Shown here piece by piece: positions 28,636-38,711 of a stretch of DNA of 64,000 nt (within the stretch, counting starts at the first letter, position 1; each line of letters begins with the position of its first letter). Below the pieces are notes generated by a model, which was not told the origin of the DNA, searched no databases, and worked only from the letters and a program-made list of their open reading frames with translations. The DNA is from Oceanobacter sp. (GTDB lineage: Bacteria > Pseudomonadota > Gammaproteobacteria > Pseudomonadales > Oceanobacteraceae), in assembly GCA_002733645.1 (NCBI GenBank), contig NVWL01000007.1, positions 54,157 to 118,156 on the forward strand, in the 5' to 3' direction. The translations under genes were made by a program, and so were the position numbers.

Positions 28636-28832
28636 AATATTGTCCTTGAGCAGATAGGCCTGCTGTCTTTGTTTAGTTATGCCGTTTAGTTGCGTTGTTT
28701 AGTTGATCCTTTAGCTGAGTCCAACAAAGGATGTAACACGCTAATGTATGACACCAATATAGGCGTGTCGAAAAGCTTGAGGCAAGCAACTTTTTTCAGT
28801 TTATTTTCTTGCAAATGCAACCATTTGTGCTT

Positions 28833-29360
28833 TCAAGCCTTGTCTGTCTTCCAGGTTCTGGCTAAACCAAGAAGCACAATTAAAGCAAAACCGATAAAGG
28901 CAAAACACGTCCACTCTGGCATGGTGAAGCCTAAAAACACCCAAGAGATATCAGCACAGCTGCCACTACCGCGCAGTACCGTGGTGATGAGTTCATGGGT
29001 GGGTAGCGTTTCAATCATGTACTCCAGGCCTGGGCCGCACTCGGGGACTTCGCTGGCGGGCATATTTTGGATGGAGACATGATGGTTTGCGACCCAAGTT
29101 CCGAAGAGCGCAGAAGCTAATGTAAATAGTAGTGATAAACGCAGTGGCCAGTGGGTATTGCGGCTAAAGAAGGCGAACAAACAGCCTAATCCGATACCGA
29201 GTGTCGCGATGCGTTGGACAATACAGAGCGGGCAGGGCTCTAAAAATAAGGCGTATTCGAAATAATAGGCCGAGGCCAATAGACCGATACAGAGTAAAAA
29301 ACCAAATAGGTAGCCCGCGCTGAGTGCACGTTCAGGAATGATCCGTTCTAACGCATTCAT
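28833..29360 (-). CDS. dsbB: Disulfide bond formation protein DsbB
   Basis: The 175-residue inner-membrane protein has four hydrophobic segments and the two periplasmic cysteine pairs of DsbB: C43/C46 in EPCPLC and C108/C135 in VPEC and GSGSC. It reoxidises DsbA and passes electrons to quinone. The spacing between the second pair is typical of the family. A 197-base gap separates it from rsd on the same strand. Confidence 0.92.
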   Translation of the reverse strand: MNALERIIPERALSAGYLFGFLLCIGLLASAYYFEYALFLEPCPLCIVQRIATLGIGLGCLFAFFSRNTHWPLRLSLLFTLASALFGTWVANHHVSIQNMPASEVPECGPGLEYMIETLPTHELITTVLRGSGSCADISWVFLGFTMPEWTCFAFIGFALIVLLGLARTWKTDKA

Positions 29361-29471
29361 GGTGTGATGATCCTTGTTAAAAACTGCTTGGATTCTATCA
29401 CGCTGTCCGCGCGGATTCTGTAAGAGCTGCTAAGCTCAGTGTCAGTAATAGTCATTTTGGAGGGCACTTGC

Positions 29472-29879
29472 ATGCTACGTTTATTGACACTGGTATTGGC
29501 CGTTGGGCTGTCGTTAACCGCTTATGCTGAGGGTGAAGAGGGGGGCGTTGCGGGGCCTTCAACTCAGTACATATATTTTGAGCCAGCACTGGTGGTTAAT
29601 TACGGTTCTACAGGGCGGATGAAGTTCTTACGGACTGATGTTGCGTTGCGAGTCTCTAGTGTCGATTCTGCCGCAAAAGTGAGTCATCACAAGCCGTATA
29701 TTCGTAACAACTTGGTGATGCTATTTAGTGGCCAAGAATCTGAAGTTATGAATACGCCGCAAGGGCGCGAGGAGTTGCGCCAAAAAGCGCTGGAAGAGGT
29801 AAATGCCTTAATGACTGAGCTTGAAGGCGCTCCCGCTGTTGACGACTTGTATTTTAATAATTTTGTTGTTCAAAACTAA
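29472..29879 (+). CDS. FliL-like periplasmic protein
   Basis: The 135-residue precursor starts after a very strong ribosome site (GGAGGG, 29459-29464) and has a cleavable signal peptide (MLRLLTLVLAVGLSLTAYA). The rest resembles the periplasmic part of FliL: YIYFEPALVVNYG, RTDVALRV, HHKPYIRNNLVMLFSGQ and a C-terminal LYFNNFVVQN. Unlike true FliL it has no lasting membrane anchor visible and no flagellar genes nearby, so it is probably the stand-alone paralogue seen near algQ/dsbB in pseudomonads. Function is unknown. Confidence 0.8.
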   Translation: MLRLLTLVLAVGLSLTAYAEGEEGGVAGPSTQYIYFEPALVVNYGSTGRMKFLRTDVALRVSSVDSAAKVSHHKPYIRNNLVMLFSGQESEVMNTPQGREELRQKALEEVNALMTELEGAPAVDDLYFNNFVVQN

Positions 29880-29910
29880 GGCACCACTTTGAATAAGGCA
29901 CCACTTTAAA
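29877..29910. repeat. Tandem 17-bp repeat after the FliL-like gene
   Basis: TAAGGCACCACTTTGAA is followed at once by TAAGGCACCACTTTAAA, differing at one base. The first copy includes the stop codon of the FliL-like gene. It looks like a local slippage duplication with no evident role. Confidence 0.7.
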
Positions 29911-30010
29911 TAAAAGTCTTGAACTCACGCTTTTCTGGAAGCCGCGATCATCTATTTATTATTTAGAGGTGCTCTGATAGCCAGATCAAACAGTATATTT
30001 GCGCTGGACT

Positions 30011-31591
30011 TTAGCGTTTAAGGTAATCGGCGAGGTACTCAGCAAAAGGTTTATCGTCATCGGCCTCTATGGCTGCTTGGGCGGTAATGCTCTCTGCGGC
30101 CATTTGTTTCCACTGCGCTTTGATATTACTCCCTAATGCTTCAGACAACTCTGCTCGGTGCGACTTTGCTTGGCGGAGCGTCAACTCGGCAAATTCTAAC
30201 TTCTCATCCTTCAGAATACGTAGCACCTTGGCGGATGGTGTAAGTTCGCTATTTGCGAGTTTGAGGGCTTGCTGGTGGAGCGTATCTTGATGAAAGCTAT
30301 GCTGATGCGCTTGGTCCATCATTTTCGCCAGAGGGCGCATATCATCAAGTAAGGCCTTACCCCACTCTTGGATACTAACCTCTGCGCCATCGCGATTCAG
30401 CATAAGGTCAGGGCGGCGACCTTCGTACACAGTTTTACTGAAATTTGACTGAGCGCGCTCGCACTCTGCGTTATCAATATCTGGGCTATCCGTGATGGCG
30501 CACCACGTTAGAAATATATCCAAAAAGTGCATTTGCGGAATATCGATACCAAGCGGTAAAAACGGATTCACATCGGTGCTACGTACTTCAATATATTGAA
30601 TACCGGCACGAGCTAATGATTGTAGAGGCTTCTCTCCAGCTTCCCCGATGCGCTTGGGACGTATGTTGCTGTAATACTCATTTTCAATTTGCAGCATATT
30701 CGTGTTCAGCTGGCGATACTCGCCGTCGTCACCTTGCACGCCGATGTCTTCGTATTTCGTGACGGGAATTGCAAGCGCCTTACTTAACGTATTGATGTAG
30801 CTATCAAGGCTGTTGTGACAAACGCGTAAATCAGACTGGGCGCTGTTTTGATAGCCTAAGTCACTCATGCGTAACGATGTGGCATAAGGTGCATATAGCG
30901 TGTGTTGATGAAGCTTTTCAAGGCTATGCTCGCGGCCATCCAGAAAGGTACGGCAGATAGCTGGCGAGGCGCCAAATAAATACATTAACAACCAGCCATA
31001 GCGGCGGAAGTTTCTAATTAGGCGTAGGTAACGTTCCGAAATAAAGTCTTTGTCTGCATTTTTGCCTTCTTCGGCCGCTAAAAGCTGCAACAATTCATCA
31101 GGTAGCGAGAAGTTGTAATGAATTCCGGAAATGGCTTGCATAACACGGCCATATCGATGCCATAACCCATGGCGATACACGTGTTTTAATTTGCCTAAAT
31201 TGGATGTGCCATAGTTAGCGATCGGAATGCTCATTTCACCATTGAGAATGCAAGGCATTGATGCCGGCCAAATCAATTCTGATTCCATTTGGCTATAGGC
31301 AAAACGGTGCGCCACATCTAGGTAGGCATTCGCTTCGTGGGCGCTGGTAAAAACCGGAGTGATGAATTCTAACAGTGATTCTGAGTAATCGGTCGTGATT
31401 GACGGGTGGGTCAATGCTGACCCCAAGCCTGTGGCATGAGGAGTCTGAGCAATTTTTCCATTGGCATCACAGCGCAAGCCCTCTTTCTCAAGCCCACGCT
31501 GAAGGCGGGCGAGTAAAGGTAGGTGCTGCGGGTTGGATAGCAGCGTCAGAACAGAATCGTAGGAAGCCAAGAACACCTCGGGACTTATCAC
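30011..31591 (-). CDS. gshA: Glutamate-cysteine ligase
   Basis: The 526-residue enzyme joins Glu and Cys as the first, rate-limiting step of glutathione synthesis. It is of the gammaproteobacterial class (E. coli 518 residues): RGLEKEGLR (substrate/metal Glu residues) near the start, ALTHPSITTDYSESLLEFITP, the LGTSNLG-like NYGTSNLGKLKHVYR segment, and IEVRSTDVNPFLPLGID. In Pseudomonas it lies close to tex (recalled); here a receptor pair separates them. Confidence 0.95.
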   Translation of the reverse strand: MISPEVFLASYDSVLTLLSNPQHLPLLARLQRGLEKEGLRCDANGKIAQTPHATGLGSALTHPSITTDYSESLLEFITPVFTSAHEANAYLDVAHRFAYSQMESELIWPASMPCILNGEMSIPIANYGTSNLGKLKHVYRHGLWHRYGRVMQAISGIHYNFSLPDELLQLLAAEEGKNADKDFISERYLRLIRNFRRYGWLLMYLFGASPAICRTFLDGREHSLEKLHQHTLYAPYATSLRMSDLGYQNSAQSDLRVCHNSLDSYINTLSKALAIPVTKYEDIGVQGDDGEYRQLNTNMLQIENEYYSNIRPKRIGEAGEKPLQSLARAGIQYIEVRSTDVNPFLPLGIDIPQMHFLDIFLTWCAITDSPDIDNAECERAQSNFSKTVYEGRRPDLMLNRDGAEVSIQEWGKALLDDMRPLAKMMDQAHQHSFHQDTLHQQALKLANSELTPSAKVLRILKDEKLEFAELTLRQAKSHRAELSEALGSNIKAQWKQMAAESITAQAAIEADDDKPFAEYLADYLKR

Positions 31592-31668
31592 AATGGACAG
31601 ATTGTTAAGGCCGGATTATAGGGTGAAAGCCAAGCGCAGCCTAATTTTTCATGGTGGAACAGTCCGTA

Positions 31669-33831
31669 TCAGAAGTTCATCCCAAGTTCGAGCTGGAAGC
31701 GAGTGGCTTGTTCGTATGCTCGGCCGTAAGTCACGTATGGGTCGGAGGAGAAGTCATGCTGGACGCTTACTGCCCATGAAACCTCATCGATTGATCTGTT
31801 CTCTAGAGTACCGTAAATATTCAAATCTAACCGTCTAGTATTTATTTTTTGATCTCTATCCGCTGATGGAGCACCAAGATTTCTTATCCAGAAAAAACTA
31901 ATCATACTGTTGACTGATTCTGACCATGAAGTATGAAGACTTATTGTTTGACTAAGAGGGGAATATGCCGCTAGTAATTCTTCTTCAGATAAGCCCTCTT
32001 CTGTACCAGCATGGGCTTTGGTGTAGGCGCCAACGTATCGTACGGTATTCTGCGTGTCGACTTTACTAGCAAGTTGCCATTCGAAACCAGAGAATTTGAC
32101 GTCATTATTTTGAAATGACTTTTGAGAGGTGATGGCTGGAAAAAAATAAATAAGATCCGTTATCTCTTCGTGGAAAATACGAAGATCCCATTCGTGATTG
32201 TATGACTGTGACTGTCCATAGTATCCAACTTCGAACGATTTATTATGTTGAGTCTCTAATTTATCTTGAGCGAGTACAGATCGAAAAAAATATTCTCCTA
32301 CATAAGGCGATGTTGTTTCAATATTTTCTAGTTTATAACTCCAATTTACATATTGTTCTAAGAAATCAGGAGTTTTTGCTGCTTCACTATAAACAACCCT
32401 GATAGATTCAATTGGACTTAGTAAATAATTTACAGCAGCGCGGAATGATATGGCTGAGTTATCAATGTCGGATTTTTCATTCATTATGCCAGCGTGAAGT
32501 GACCAGTTATCTGTTGCTTTCCAATTCATATTTCCAAAAAATCGCCAGCTATTATTTTTAATTTTTCCATTATAGTAAGTTTCAGATTGCACTTGGTCGT
32601 AGCGAAATCCTGCTCCAGATAAAACTGTAAGATTAGGAGTGATGGCATAGGTATCTTGTAATTCAATATCGGCTCTTACCTCTGTTGTTTCTGCGCGACT
32701 TGTCGCTGAAACAGGTACGATAAAATCGAGAGGGTTGGTATATTTAATTGCTATTCTCTGAATTATTGAAAGTTGATCTGGATCTGATAAATCTATCGCA
32801 CCTAGAGACTCACCAAACACAATTTGAGCGGCCGCCTCGGGATTTATTTTATATAATTCTGCAATATCAGGGTCAGTTTGGCCAACAGGTAAATTCTCAT
32901 CCGTTTGAATCTGATCTCGATTGTATGTGTAAATTGAGCTTGATAATTTAATGTGATGTTTTTCGGATGGCTCGAAATAATATCGACCTCCAGCTTCTAA
33001 ATGATCTTCATTAATCGTATTTGTCGTAGATCCGTAAGTTGTAGCGCCTCTCTCACCTTGGTAATAAAGAAGTGACATATCAAAAGACTGTTTTGCATCG
33101 ATCTCGTAAAAATTCTGCAACTTGATGTGTGATACATCTCGCCGATTGGGGCATTGAGCTTCGCATTGAATACGTTCGTTGGTATTGTCGTTTAAATGGT
33201 CGGTCCCTTTATCTATAGCGGTAAGGCGCCACTGGGCTCCTACGGCGTTAAAGCCGATATGACCTTGTAGATAGTGGTCATTATTATCTCCCATTCGTAT
33301 ATTTATATTTTTCTCGCTAAGGGTGTCTCTAGGATGTTTAGTAATAATATTCACAACGGCCTGAAATGCATTAGTTCCGTAGGTTGTAGAGTTTGGTCCC
33401 CGAACGATTTCTATTCGCTGTATCTCCTCTATCGCAACGGGCAGAAGGTTCCAGCTAACAGCCGCTAGTCCGCTACTATATGCCGTCCGGCCGTCAATGA
33501 GGACTTCCATGCTTTTGGGGTATAATGCGGGACCTCCATGGTAAACAACGCTGTCACTGTTATCGAAAGGCTCGGGAACAACAAGCATTCCTGGGACATA
33601 GCGGAACAGGTCTTGTATGTTTTTAACTCCAGTAGCTTTAATGAATTGTGCATCTAGAACGGAAATACTAGCAGGCACCTCAGCTGTCGGTTGATGAAGA
33701 CGGACGGCACTAAGCACATGCGGAACATTTCCGGCTATTGGGTCTAATAATAAATCATCATATGCGTACTGCTGAGCAGTTGCGCAAAGTGTTAATGCCA
33801 TAAAGCCCATTATTAGAGTAAAGTTTTTCAT
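31669..33831 (-). CDS. TonB-dependent outer-membrane receptor, tandem copy 1
   Basis: The 720-residue precursor has a signal peptide (MKNFTLIMGFMALTLCATA), a plug domain (about 45-170) with VLDAQFIKATG, DLFRYVPGMLV, YPKSMEVLIDGRTAYS and IEIVRGPNSTTYGTNAFQAVVNIITK, and a long barrel domain ending in the outer-membrane signature LELGMNF. No clear TonB box is visible, only an acidic DDLLLDP near the mature N-terminus. It is a close paralogue of the next gene upstream, 174 bases away, with the strongest identity in the plug. Base composition is lower in GC than the flanking gshA and tex. The substrate is unknown; there is no iron-box or partner transporter nearby to guide a guess. Confidence 0.9.
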   Translation of the reverse strand: MKNFTLIMGFMALTLCATAQQYAYDDLLLDPIAGNVPHVLSAVRLHQPTAEVPASISVLDAQFIKATGVKNIQDLFRYVPGMLVVPEPFDNSDSVVYHGGPALYPKSMEVLIDGRTAYSSGLAAVSWNLLPVAIEEIQRIEIVRGPNSTTYGTNAFQAVVNIITKHPRDTLSEKNINIRMGDNNDHYLQGHIGFNAVGAQWRLTAIDKGTDHLNDNTNERIQCEAQCPNRRDVSHIKLQNFYEIDAKQSFDMSLLYYQGERGATTYGSTTNTINEDHLEAGGRYYFEPSEKHHIKLSSSIYTYNRDQIQTDENLPVGQTDPDIAELYKINPEAAAQIVFGESLGAIDLSDPDQLSIIQRIAIKYTNPLDFIVPVSATSRAETTEVRADIELQDTYAITPNLTVLSGAGFRYDQVQSETYYNGKIKNNSWRFFGNMNWKATDNWSLHAGIMNEKSDIDNSAISFRAAVNYLLSPIESIRVVYSEAAKTPDFLEQYVNWSYKLENIETTSPYVGEYFFRSVLAQDKLETQHNKSFEVGYYGQSQSYNHEWDLRIFHEEITDLIYFFPAITSQKSFQNNDVKFSGFEWQLASKVDTQNTVRYVGAYTKAHAGTEEGLSEEELLAAYSPLSQTISLHTSWSESVNSMISFFWIRNLGAPSADRDQKINTRRLDLNIYGTLENRSIDEVSWAVSVQHDFSSDPYVTYGRAYEQATRFQLELGMNF

Positions 33832-34005
33832 GAGGTTTTCACAATCTTGAGTAATATTTTATACGTTAACCTTACAAGGCTTGGGCTTTAGTTAATTTGT
33901 GTATATCTCTATAGTATTTTTTATTTTTAGAGATATATTTTTAATGATATCATGATCATAAACCGAACTCGTATATGATGTTAAAATTGGTTCGTTAAAA
34001 TACAT

Positions 34006-36174
34006 CTAAAAATTTATCCCTAGTTCCAGTTGAAGCCTAGTTTTTTGCAAATATTTGCTGCCGTGTTGAATGCTAGGGTCGTTGGATAGGTCATGCTGCA
34101 AACTTAGAGCCCATGAGATATTATCTATTGAAGGGACGTCAATTAAACCATAGATGTTCAGATGCATACGCTTAAATTCGACGTTTTCATTGCCTTCGGA
34201 TGATGGTCCTCCTAAGTCTTTCGTCCAGAATAGACTTAACATGCTATTTATTGAATGCGTTATTTCTGATTGGAACCCTATGCTTTGAGATAGCGGTGAA
34301 TATATAGCGAGAAGCTCCTCTTCTGTTACTCCTTGCTCTGTTTCTGAGTCAGCTTTGCTTACGCTGCCTGTATAGCGTATGGAGTGATGCTCGCCTAGTT
34401 TTTTACTAAATTGTAATTCAGTACCATAGAATTTAATTTCATTATTTTGGTATGCCGTGCTGCTCAGAATAGCTGGCCAAAGATAAATAACATTGGATAA
34501 ATTCTCATAATATAGACGGATATCCCACTCTGCATCATAAATTATTGATTTGCCGTAGTATCCTAATTCGTAAGAATCTATGTGTTGAGACTTTAAATTA
34601 CCATCAGCAACAAACGTATGATAGAAGTACTCACCAGCATATGGAGATTCAGTCTCAATATTATCAATTTTATAGGACCAGTTAGCGTATTGCTCAATAA
34701 AATCTGGATTCTTAGATGCACGGCTATAGACGAAGCGTAGTGATTCAATGGAGCTGATTAAGTAATTAGCTGCAGCGCGGTATGATAAGGCTGAGCTATC
34801 AAGCTCAGAGTTTTCGTTCATAAGCCCTGCATGAAAGGCCCATTTTTCATTAGCGCGCCAATTAATATTTCCGAACAAGCGCAAGCTGCGATTAGTAATC
34901 GTACGCCCATAGTACGATGCCGAGCTTACTTGATCTACACGATAGCCTATGCCACTAAGTAACGTTAAGTCGGGTGTAATTGCATAGGTGTCCTGAAGTT
35001 CAATATCGGCTCGTATCTCTTCTGTTTGTGCATAGGACACGCCAGATAGGGGGGTTAGAAAATCAACCGGATTTACGTATTTAAGCGTTAGCGCTTGTAG
35101 TAATACAATCTCTTGCGGGTTTGAAGCATTAATGGCTGTAGGGGCTTCTCCTAATGCTATTTGGTTGGCAGCAGTAGGGTTTATTTTGAACAGTTCAAAA
35201 AGGTCGGGGTCTGAATAACCTACAGGCAAGCTATTCACCGTTTGAACCTGATCTCGTTCGAATTGATATCCATACGCTGATATCTGGATATGGTGCTGAG
35301 TGCTCAATTCGTTGAAATACCGTAAGCCGACTTCTATTTTTTCTTCAGAAACATTGTTGTTGTCTAGAATATATTGGGGCAAATCTCTCTTGGCATTGGT
35401 AAATATGATTGCCGTATCTAATGACTGATTTGATGACAGGTCATAATACCCCCGTAAATTAATCATATTAACATCTCGACGATCAGGGCACGACGGATCA
35501 CAATTGAGGCGTTCGGTATTATTATCTTGAAGGTGATCTGTTCCTTTATCTACAGCATTAACTCGCCACTGCCCCCCAGCAAAGTTGAAACCACTTTGCG
35601 CTTTTAAGTAATGATCGTTATTATTTCCTGCCTGAATGCTTATGCTGTGTTCGCTGACGGTATCAACTGGGTGTTTGGTAATAATGTTTACAACAGATTG
35701 ATAGGCATTTGTACCATATGCTGTAGAACTTGGCCCTCGTACAACCTCAATACGTTGGATTTCTTCGACAGTGACTGCAAGTTGATTCCAGCCAACGGCA
35801 GATAGCCCTGCACTGTAGGCTGCGCGGCCATCAATAAGAACCTCCATACTTTTGGGGTATAGAGCTGGGCCACCGTGGTACACAATACTATCGCTATTAT
35901 CATAAGGTTCAGGGACGACTAACATTCCAGGAACATACCTAAAAAGATCCGGAATGTTTTTTGCCCCTGTTGCTTTTATGAACTGTGCATCAAGCACAGT
36001 GACACTTGCAGGCACCTCTGCAGTGGGTTGATGTAAACGTACAGCACTCAGCACGTGCGGCACTTCTCCAATCATTGGGTCGAATAGCAGCTCGTCATCG
36101 AAGCCGATCTGCGCATAGGCTTCAGTGCAAAGTGTGATAGATAAAATAACGGCAAGTGGTTTTAATATATTCAC
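34006..36174 (-). CDS. TonB-dependent outer-membrane receptor, tandem copy 2
   Basis: The 722-residue paralogue has the same layout: a signal peptide, DDELLFDPMIGEVPHVLSAV just after cleavage, a plug with YPKSMEVLIDGRAAYS and VVRGPSSTAYGTNAYQSVVNI, and a C-terminus LELGINF. The region around the mature N-terminus (VPHVLSAVRLHQPTAEVPAS) is identical in both copies, while the barrel loops differ, which suggests selection for different ligands or for escape from phage and antibodies that use such receptors. Both genes lie between gshA and tex. Confidence 0.9.
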   Translation of the reverse strand: MNILKPLAVILSITLCTEAYAQIGFDDELLFDPMIGEVPHVLSAVRLHQPTAEVPASVTVLDAQFIKATGAKNIPDLFRYVPGMLVVPEPYDNSDSIVYHGGPALYPKSMEVLIDGRAAYSAGLSAVGWNQLAVTVEEIQRIEVVRGPSSTAYGTNAYQSVVNIITKHPVDTVSEHSISIQAGNNNDHYLKAQSGFNFAGGQWRVNAVDKGTDHLQDNNTERLNCDPSCPDRRDVNMINLRGYYDLSSNQSLDTAIIFTNAKRDLPQYILDNNNVSEEKIEVGLRYFNELSTQHHIQISAYGYQFERDQVQTVNSLPVGYSDPDLFELFKINPTAANQIALGEAPTAINASNPQEIVLLQALTLKYVNPVDFLTPLSGVSYAQTEEIRADIELQDTYAITPDLTLLSGIGYRVDQVSSASYYGRTITNRSLRLFGNINWRANEKWAFHAGLMNENSELDSSALSYRAAANYLISSIESLRFVYSRASKNPDFIEQYANWSYKIDNIETESPYAGEYFYHTFVADGNLKSQHIDSYELGYYGKSIIYDAEWDIRLYYENLSNVIYLWPAILSSTAYQNNEIKFYGTELQFSKKLGEHHSIRYTGSVSKADSETEQGVTEEELLAIYSPLSQSIGFQSEITHSINSMLSLFWTKDLGGPSSEGNENVEFKRMHLNIYGLIDVPSIDNISWALSLQHDLSNDPSIQHGSKYLQKTRLQLELGINF

Positions 36175-36205
36175 GATGTTAAATTCTGTTCGCTGTACTT
36201 TGTTG

Positions 36206-38518
36206 CTATTTGCGTGCTTTCGCTAGCGCTGCTGCCATGGCTCCTGCCATCGCCCCTGAGTTCTCGGGTGCACGAGAACTTTGACGGTCGTGTTTGACGG
36301 AATGCTTCGGTCTTTCTTCGCGTTTGCTGCTTGTCTGGGTGCTATCGTCCGATAATCTCATCGATAAGCCAATGCGCTTACGCGACACATCAACTTCCAT
36401 TACTTTAATTTTAACTATATCCCCTGCTTTAACGACGTCGCGAGGGTCTTTTACAAAGGTATCTGATAGTGCTGATATGTGGACTAAGCCGTCTTGGTGA
36501 ACCCCAAGATCAACAAACGCACCGAATGCCGCCACGTTGGTGATCACTCCTTCCAGTATCATACCCGGCTTTAGGTCTTTGATGTCGTCGACGCCGTCAC
36601 GGAATTCAGCGAATTTAAACTCAGGGCGAGGATCGCGACCGGGCTTTTCTAGTTCAGAGACAATATCATTCACAGTAATTAAACCGGTATTTTCGTCGAC
36701 AAATTGGCCTGCGTTGACTGTTTTAAGAAAAGTACTATCACCAATCAGACTACTGACATCACGCGAGAATTGATGAGCGATGCGCTCAACAATGGGGTAC
36801 GACTCCGGGTGTACCCCAGAAGCATCCAATGGATTTTTGCCGTTCATTATGCGTAAGAAGCCCGCAGCCTGTTCGAAGGTTTTACCACCAAGGCGAGCCA
36901 CCTTGAGCAAGGCTTTGCGTGAATCAAAGGCACCGTTTTCATCGCGGAACATCACAATATTATTGGCCAGTGTGCTATTAAGACCGGAGACCCTAGTTAG
37001 CAGAGGCACGGACGCGGTGTTCAAATCGACACCGACCGAGTTCACACAGTCTTCAATAACAGCATCAAGGCTACGCGCTAAATGCGACTGATTGACGTCG
37101 TGTTGATACTGGCCAACACCAATGGATTTAGGTTCAATCTTTACCAACTCAGACAGTGGATCTTGCAGACGGCGCGCAATCGAGACGGCACCACGAATCG
37201 TCACATCGAGATCTGGGAATTCTTTCGCGGCCAGTTCCGAGGCCGAATATACCGAGGCACCGGCTTCGTTGACGATGACTTTTTGAACGTTAGATAAGCT
37301 GTGTTTTTTCAGTAAGTCACCGACGAAATTATCCGTCTCGCGACTGCCCGTTCCGTTACCAATCGCGATTAATGCAACGTTATGTTTTTTGATTAACGCA
37401 AAGAGCACCGCTTCTGAATCGGCAATTCGGTTTTGCGGTGGCGTAGGGAAGATCGCACAGTGATCCAGTACCTTGCCGGTGGCGTCTACTACCGCGACTT
37501 TCACACCGGTACGTAACCCAGGATCAAGGCCAATCGTGACCTTAGGGCCAGCCGGTGCCGCCAGCAATAAGTCTTTTAAGTTATCGGCAAACACCTTAAT
37601 GGCGTCTTCTTCGGCGCGTTCGCGCAACTGGCCAATCAATTCAGTTTCGAGATGGGTTAGTAGCTTGATGCGCCACGTCCACTTCACGACTTCAGTGAGC
37701 CATTTATCGGCGGCACGGTTTTCATTTTTAATGCCCACATGCTGAGCAATCATGGCTTCGCATGGGCTGCCTGCGAGCTTGTCTTCCGGGTCCCCGGTAA
37801 CAAGAGAGAAGGATAAAATCCCTTCGTTGCGGCCACGAAGAATAGCCAAGGCACGGTGGCTCGGCACTTTGCTAAGCGCTTCATCATGTTCAAAGTAATC
37901 GGCGAATTTTTCGCCTTCGGTTTCCTTGCCTTTCACCACGCGAACAGACACAACGGCTTCTTGTTTGAGAAAGTTACGTAGGCTGGCGAGCAGGTTCGCA
38001 TCTTCGGCGAAGCGCTCCATTAATATGTACTTTGCGCCATCCAATACCGCCTTGGTATCAGCAAACCCTTTATCGGCATCAATAAAGGCTTCCGCTTCCG
38101 ATTCGGGTGTCAGTGATGGGTTCTCGAATAGAGTATTCGCGAGCGGTTCAATACCGGCTTCAATTGCGATTTGCCCTTTTGTACGACGCTTCTGTTTATA
38201 AGGCAGATACAAATCTTCGATACGGGTTTTGGTGTCGGCGCTTAACAGATCGCGCTTTAACTCGTCCGTCATCTTGCCTTGTTCTTCGATGTTTTTGATT
38301 ACGGCAACTCGGCGATCTTCCATCTCGCGGATATAGCGCAGGCGCTCTTCAAGCTGTCGTAGCTGGGTGTCATCCAGCGAACCAGTGACTTCTTTACGGT
38401 AACGAGAAATAAACGGCACCGTGGCACCTTCATCTAATAAGGCAATGGTGGCATCCACTTGTTGTGGGCGGATATTTAACTCGGTGGCGATACGGCTAGA
38501 AATGGACACTTGGCTCAT
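36206..38518 (-). CDS. tex: RNA-binding transcription accessory protein Tex
   Basis: The 770-residue protein has the full Tex order: helical N-terminal part ([19 protein letters not shown]), YqgF/RNase H-like domain ([16 protein letters not shown], about 330-450), helix-hairpin-helix repeats ([21 protein letters not shown]) and a C-terminal S1 domain ([34 protein letters not shown], about 650-720). It binds RNA and the transcription machinery. The low-complexity Ala-rich C-terminus ([13 protein letters not shown]) is common in the family. Confidence 0.95.
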   Translation of the reverse strand: MSQVSISSRIATELNIRPQQVDATIALLDEGATVPFISRYRKEVTGSLDDTQLRQLEERLRYIREMEDRRVAVIKNIEEQGKMTDELKRDLLSADTKTRIEDLYLPYKQKRRTKGQIAIEAGIEPLANTLFENPSLTPESEAEAFIDADKGFADTKAVLDGAKYILMERFAEDANLLASLRNFLKQEAVVSVRVVKGKETEGEKFADYFEHDEALSKVPSHRALAILRGRNEGILSFSLVTGDPEDKLAGSPCEAMIAQHVGIKNENRAADKWLTEVVKWTWRIKLLTHLETELIGQLRERAEEDAIKVFADNLKDLLLAAPAGPKVTIGLDPGLRTGVKVAVVDATGKVLDHCAIFPTPPQNRIADSEAVLFALIKKHNVALIAIGNGTGSRETDNFVGDLLKKHSLSNVQKVIVNEAGASVYSASELAAKEFPDLDVTIRGAVSIARRLQDPLSELVKIEPKSIGVGQYQHDVNQSHLARSLDAVIEDCVNSVGVDLNTASVPLLTRVSGLNSTLANNIVMFRDENGAFDSRKALLKVARLGGKTFEQAAGFLRIMNGKNPLDASGVHPESYPIVERIAHQFSRDVSSLIGDSTFLKTVNAGQFVDENTGLITVNDIVSELEKPGRDPRPEFKFAEFRDGVDDIKDLKPGMILEGVITNVAAFGAFVDLGVHQDGLVHISALSDTFVKDPRDVVKAGDIVKIKVMEVDVSRKRIGLSMRLSDDSTQTSSKREERPKHSVKHDRQSSRAPENSGAMAGAMAAALAKARK

Positions 38519-38663
38519 GGCAACGGATGACTCTAACGATTGAAAATAAGAGGCGCAGAGTATAATCGGAAGCGGACTAAATGTATGCGTCAGGCCTTAC
38601 AGCTGTTAGGAAGAGTGGTTGAGGTAGAGGCATTGTTCAGTACCTGAATAAATGGTGAGGCAT

Positions 38664-38693
38664 AAAAAACGGGAGCCGAAGCTCCCGTTTTTT
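38664..38693 (-). terminator. Terminator after pckA
   Basis: A stem CGGGAGC / GCTCCCG closed by CGAA and flanked by A6 and T6 lies 19 bases beyond the end of pckA. It is symmetrical and could also stop reads from the other side. Confidence 0.88.
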
Positions 38694-38711
38694 ATGTGTC
38701 TACACCGCTTC

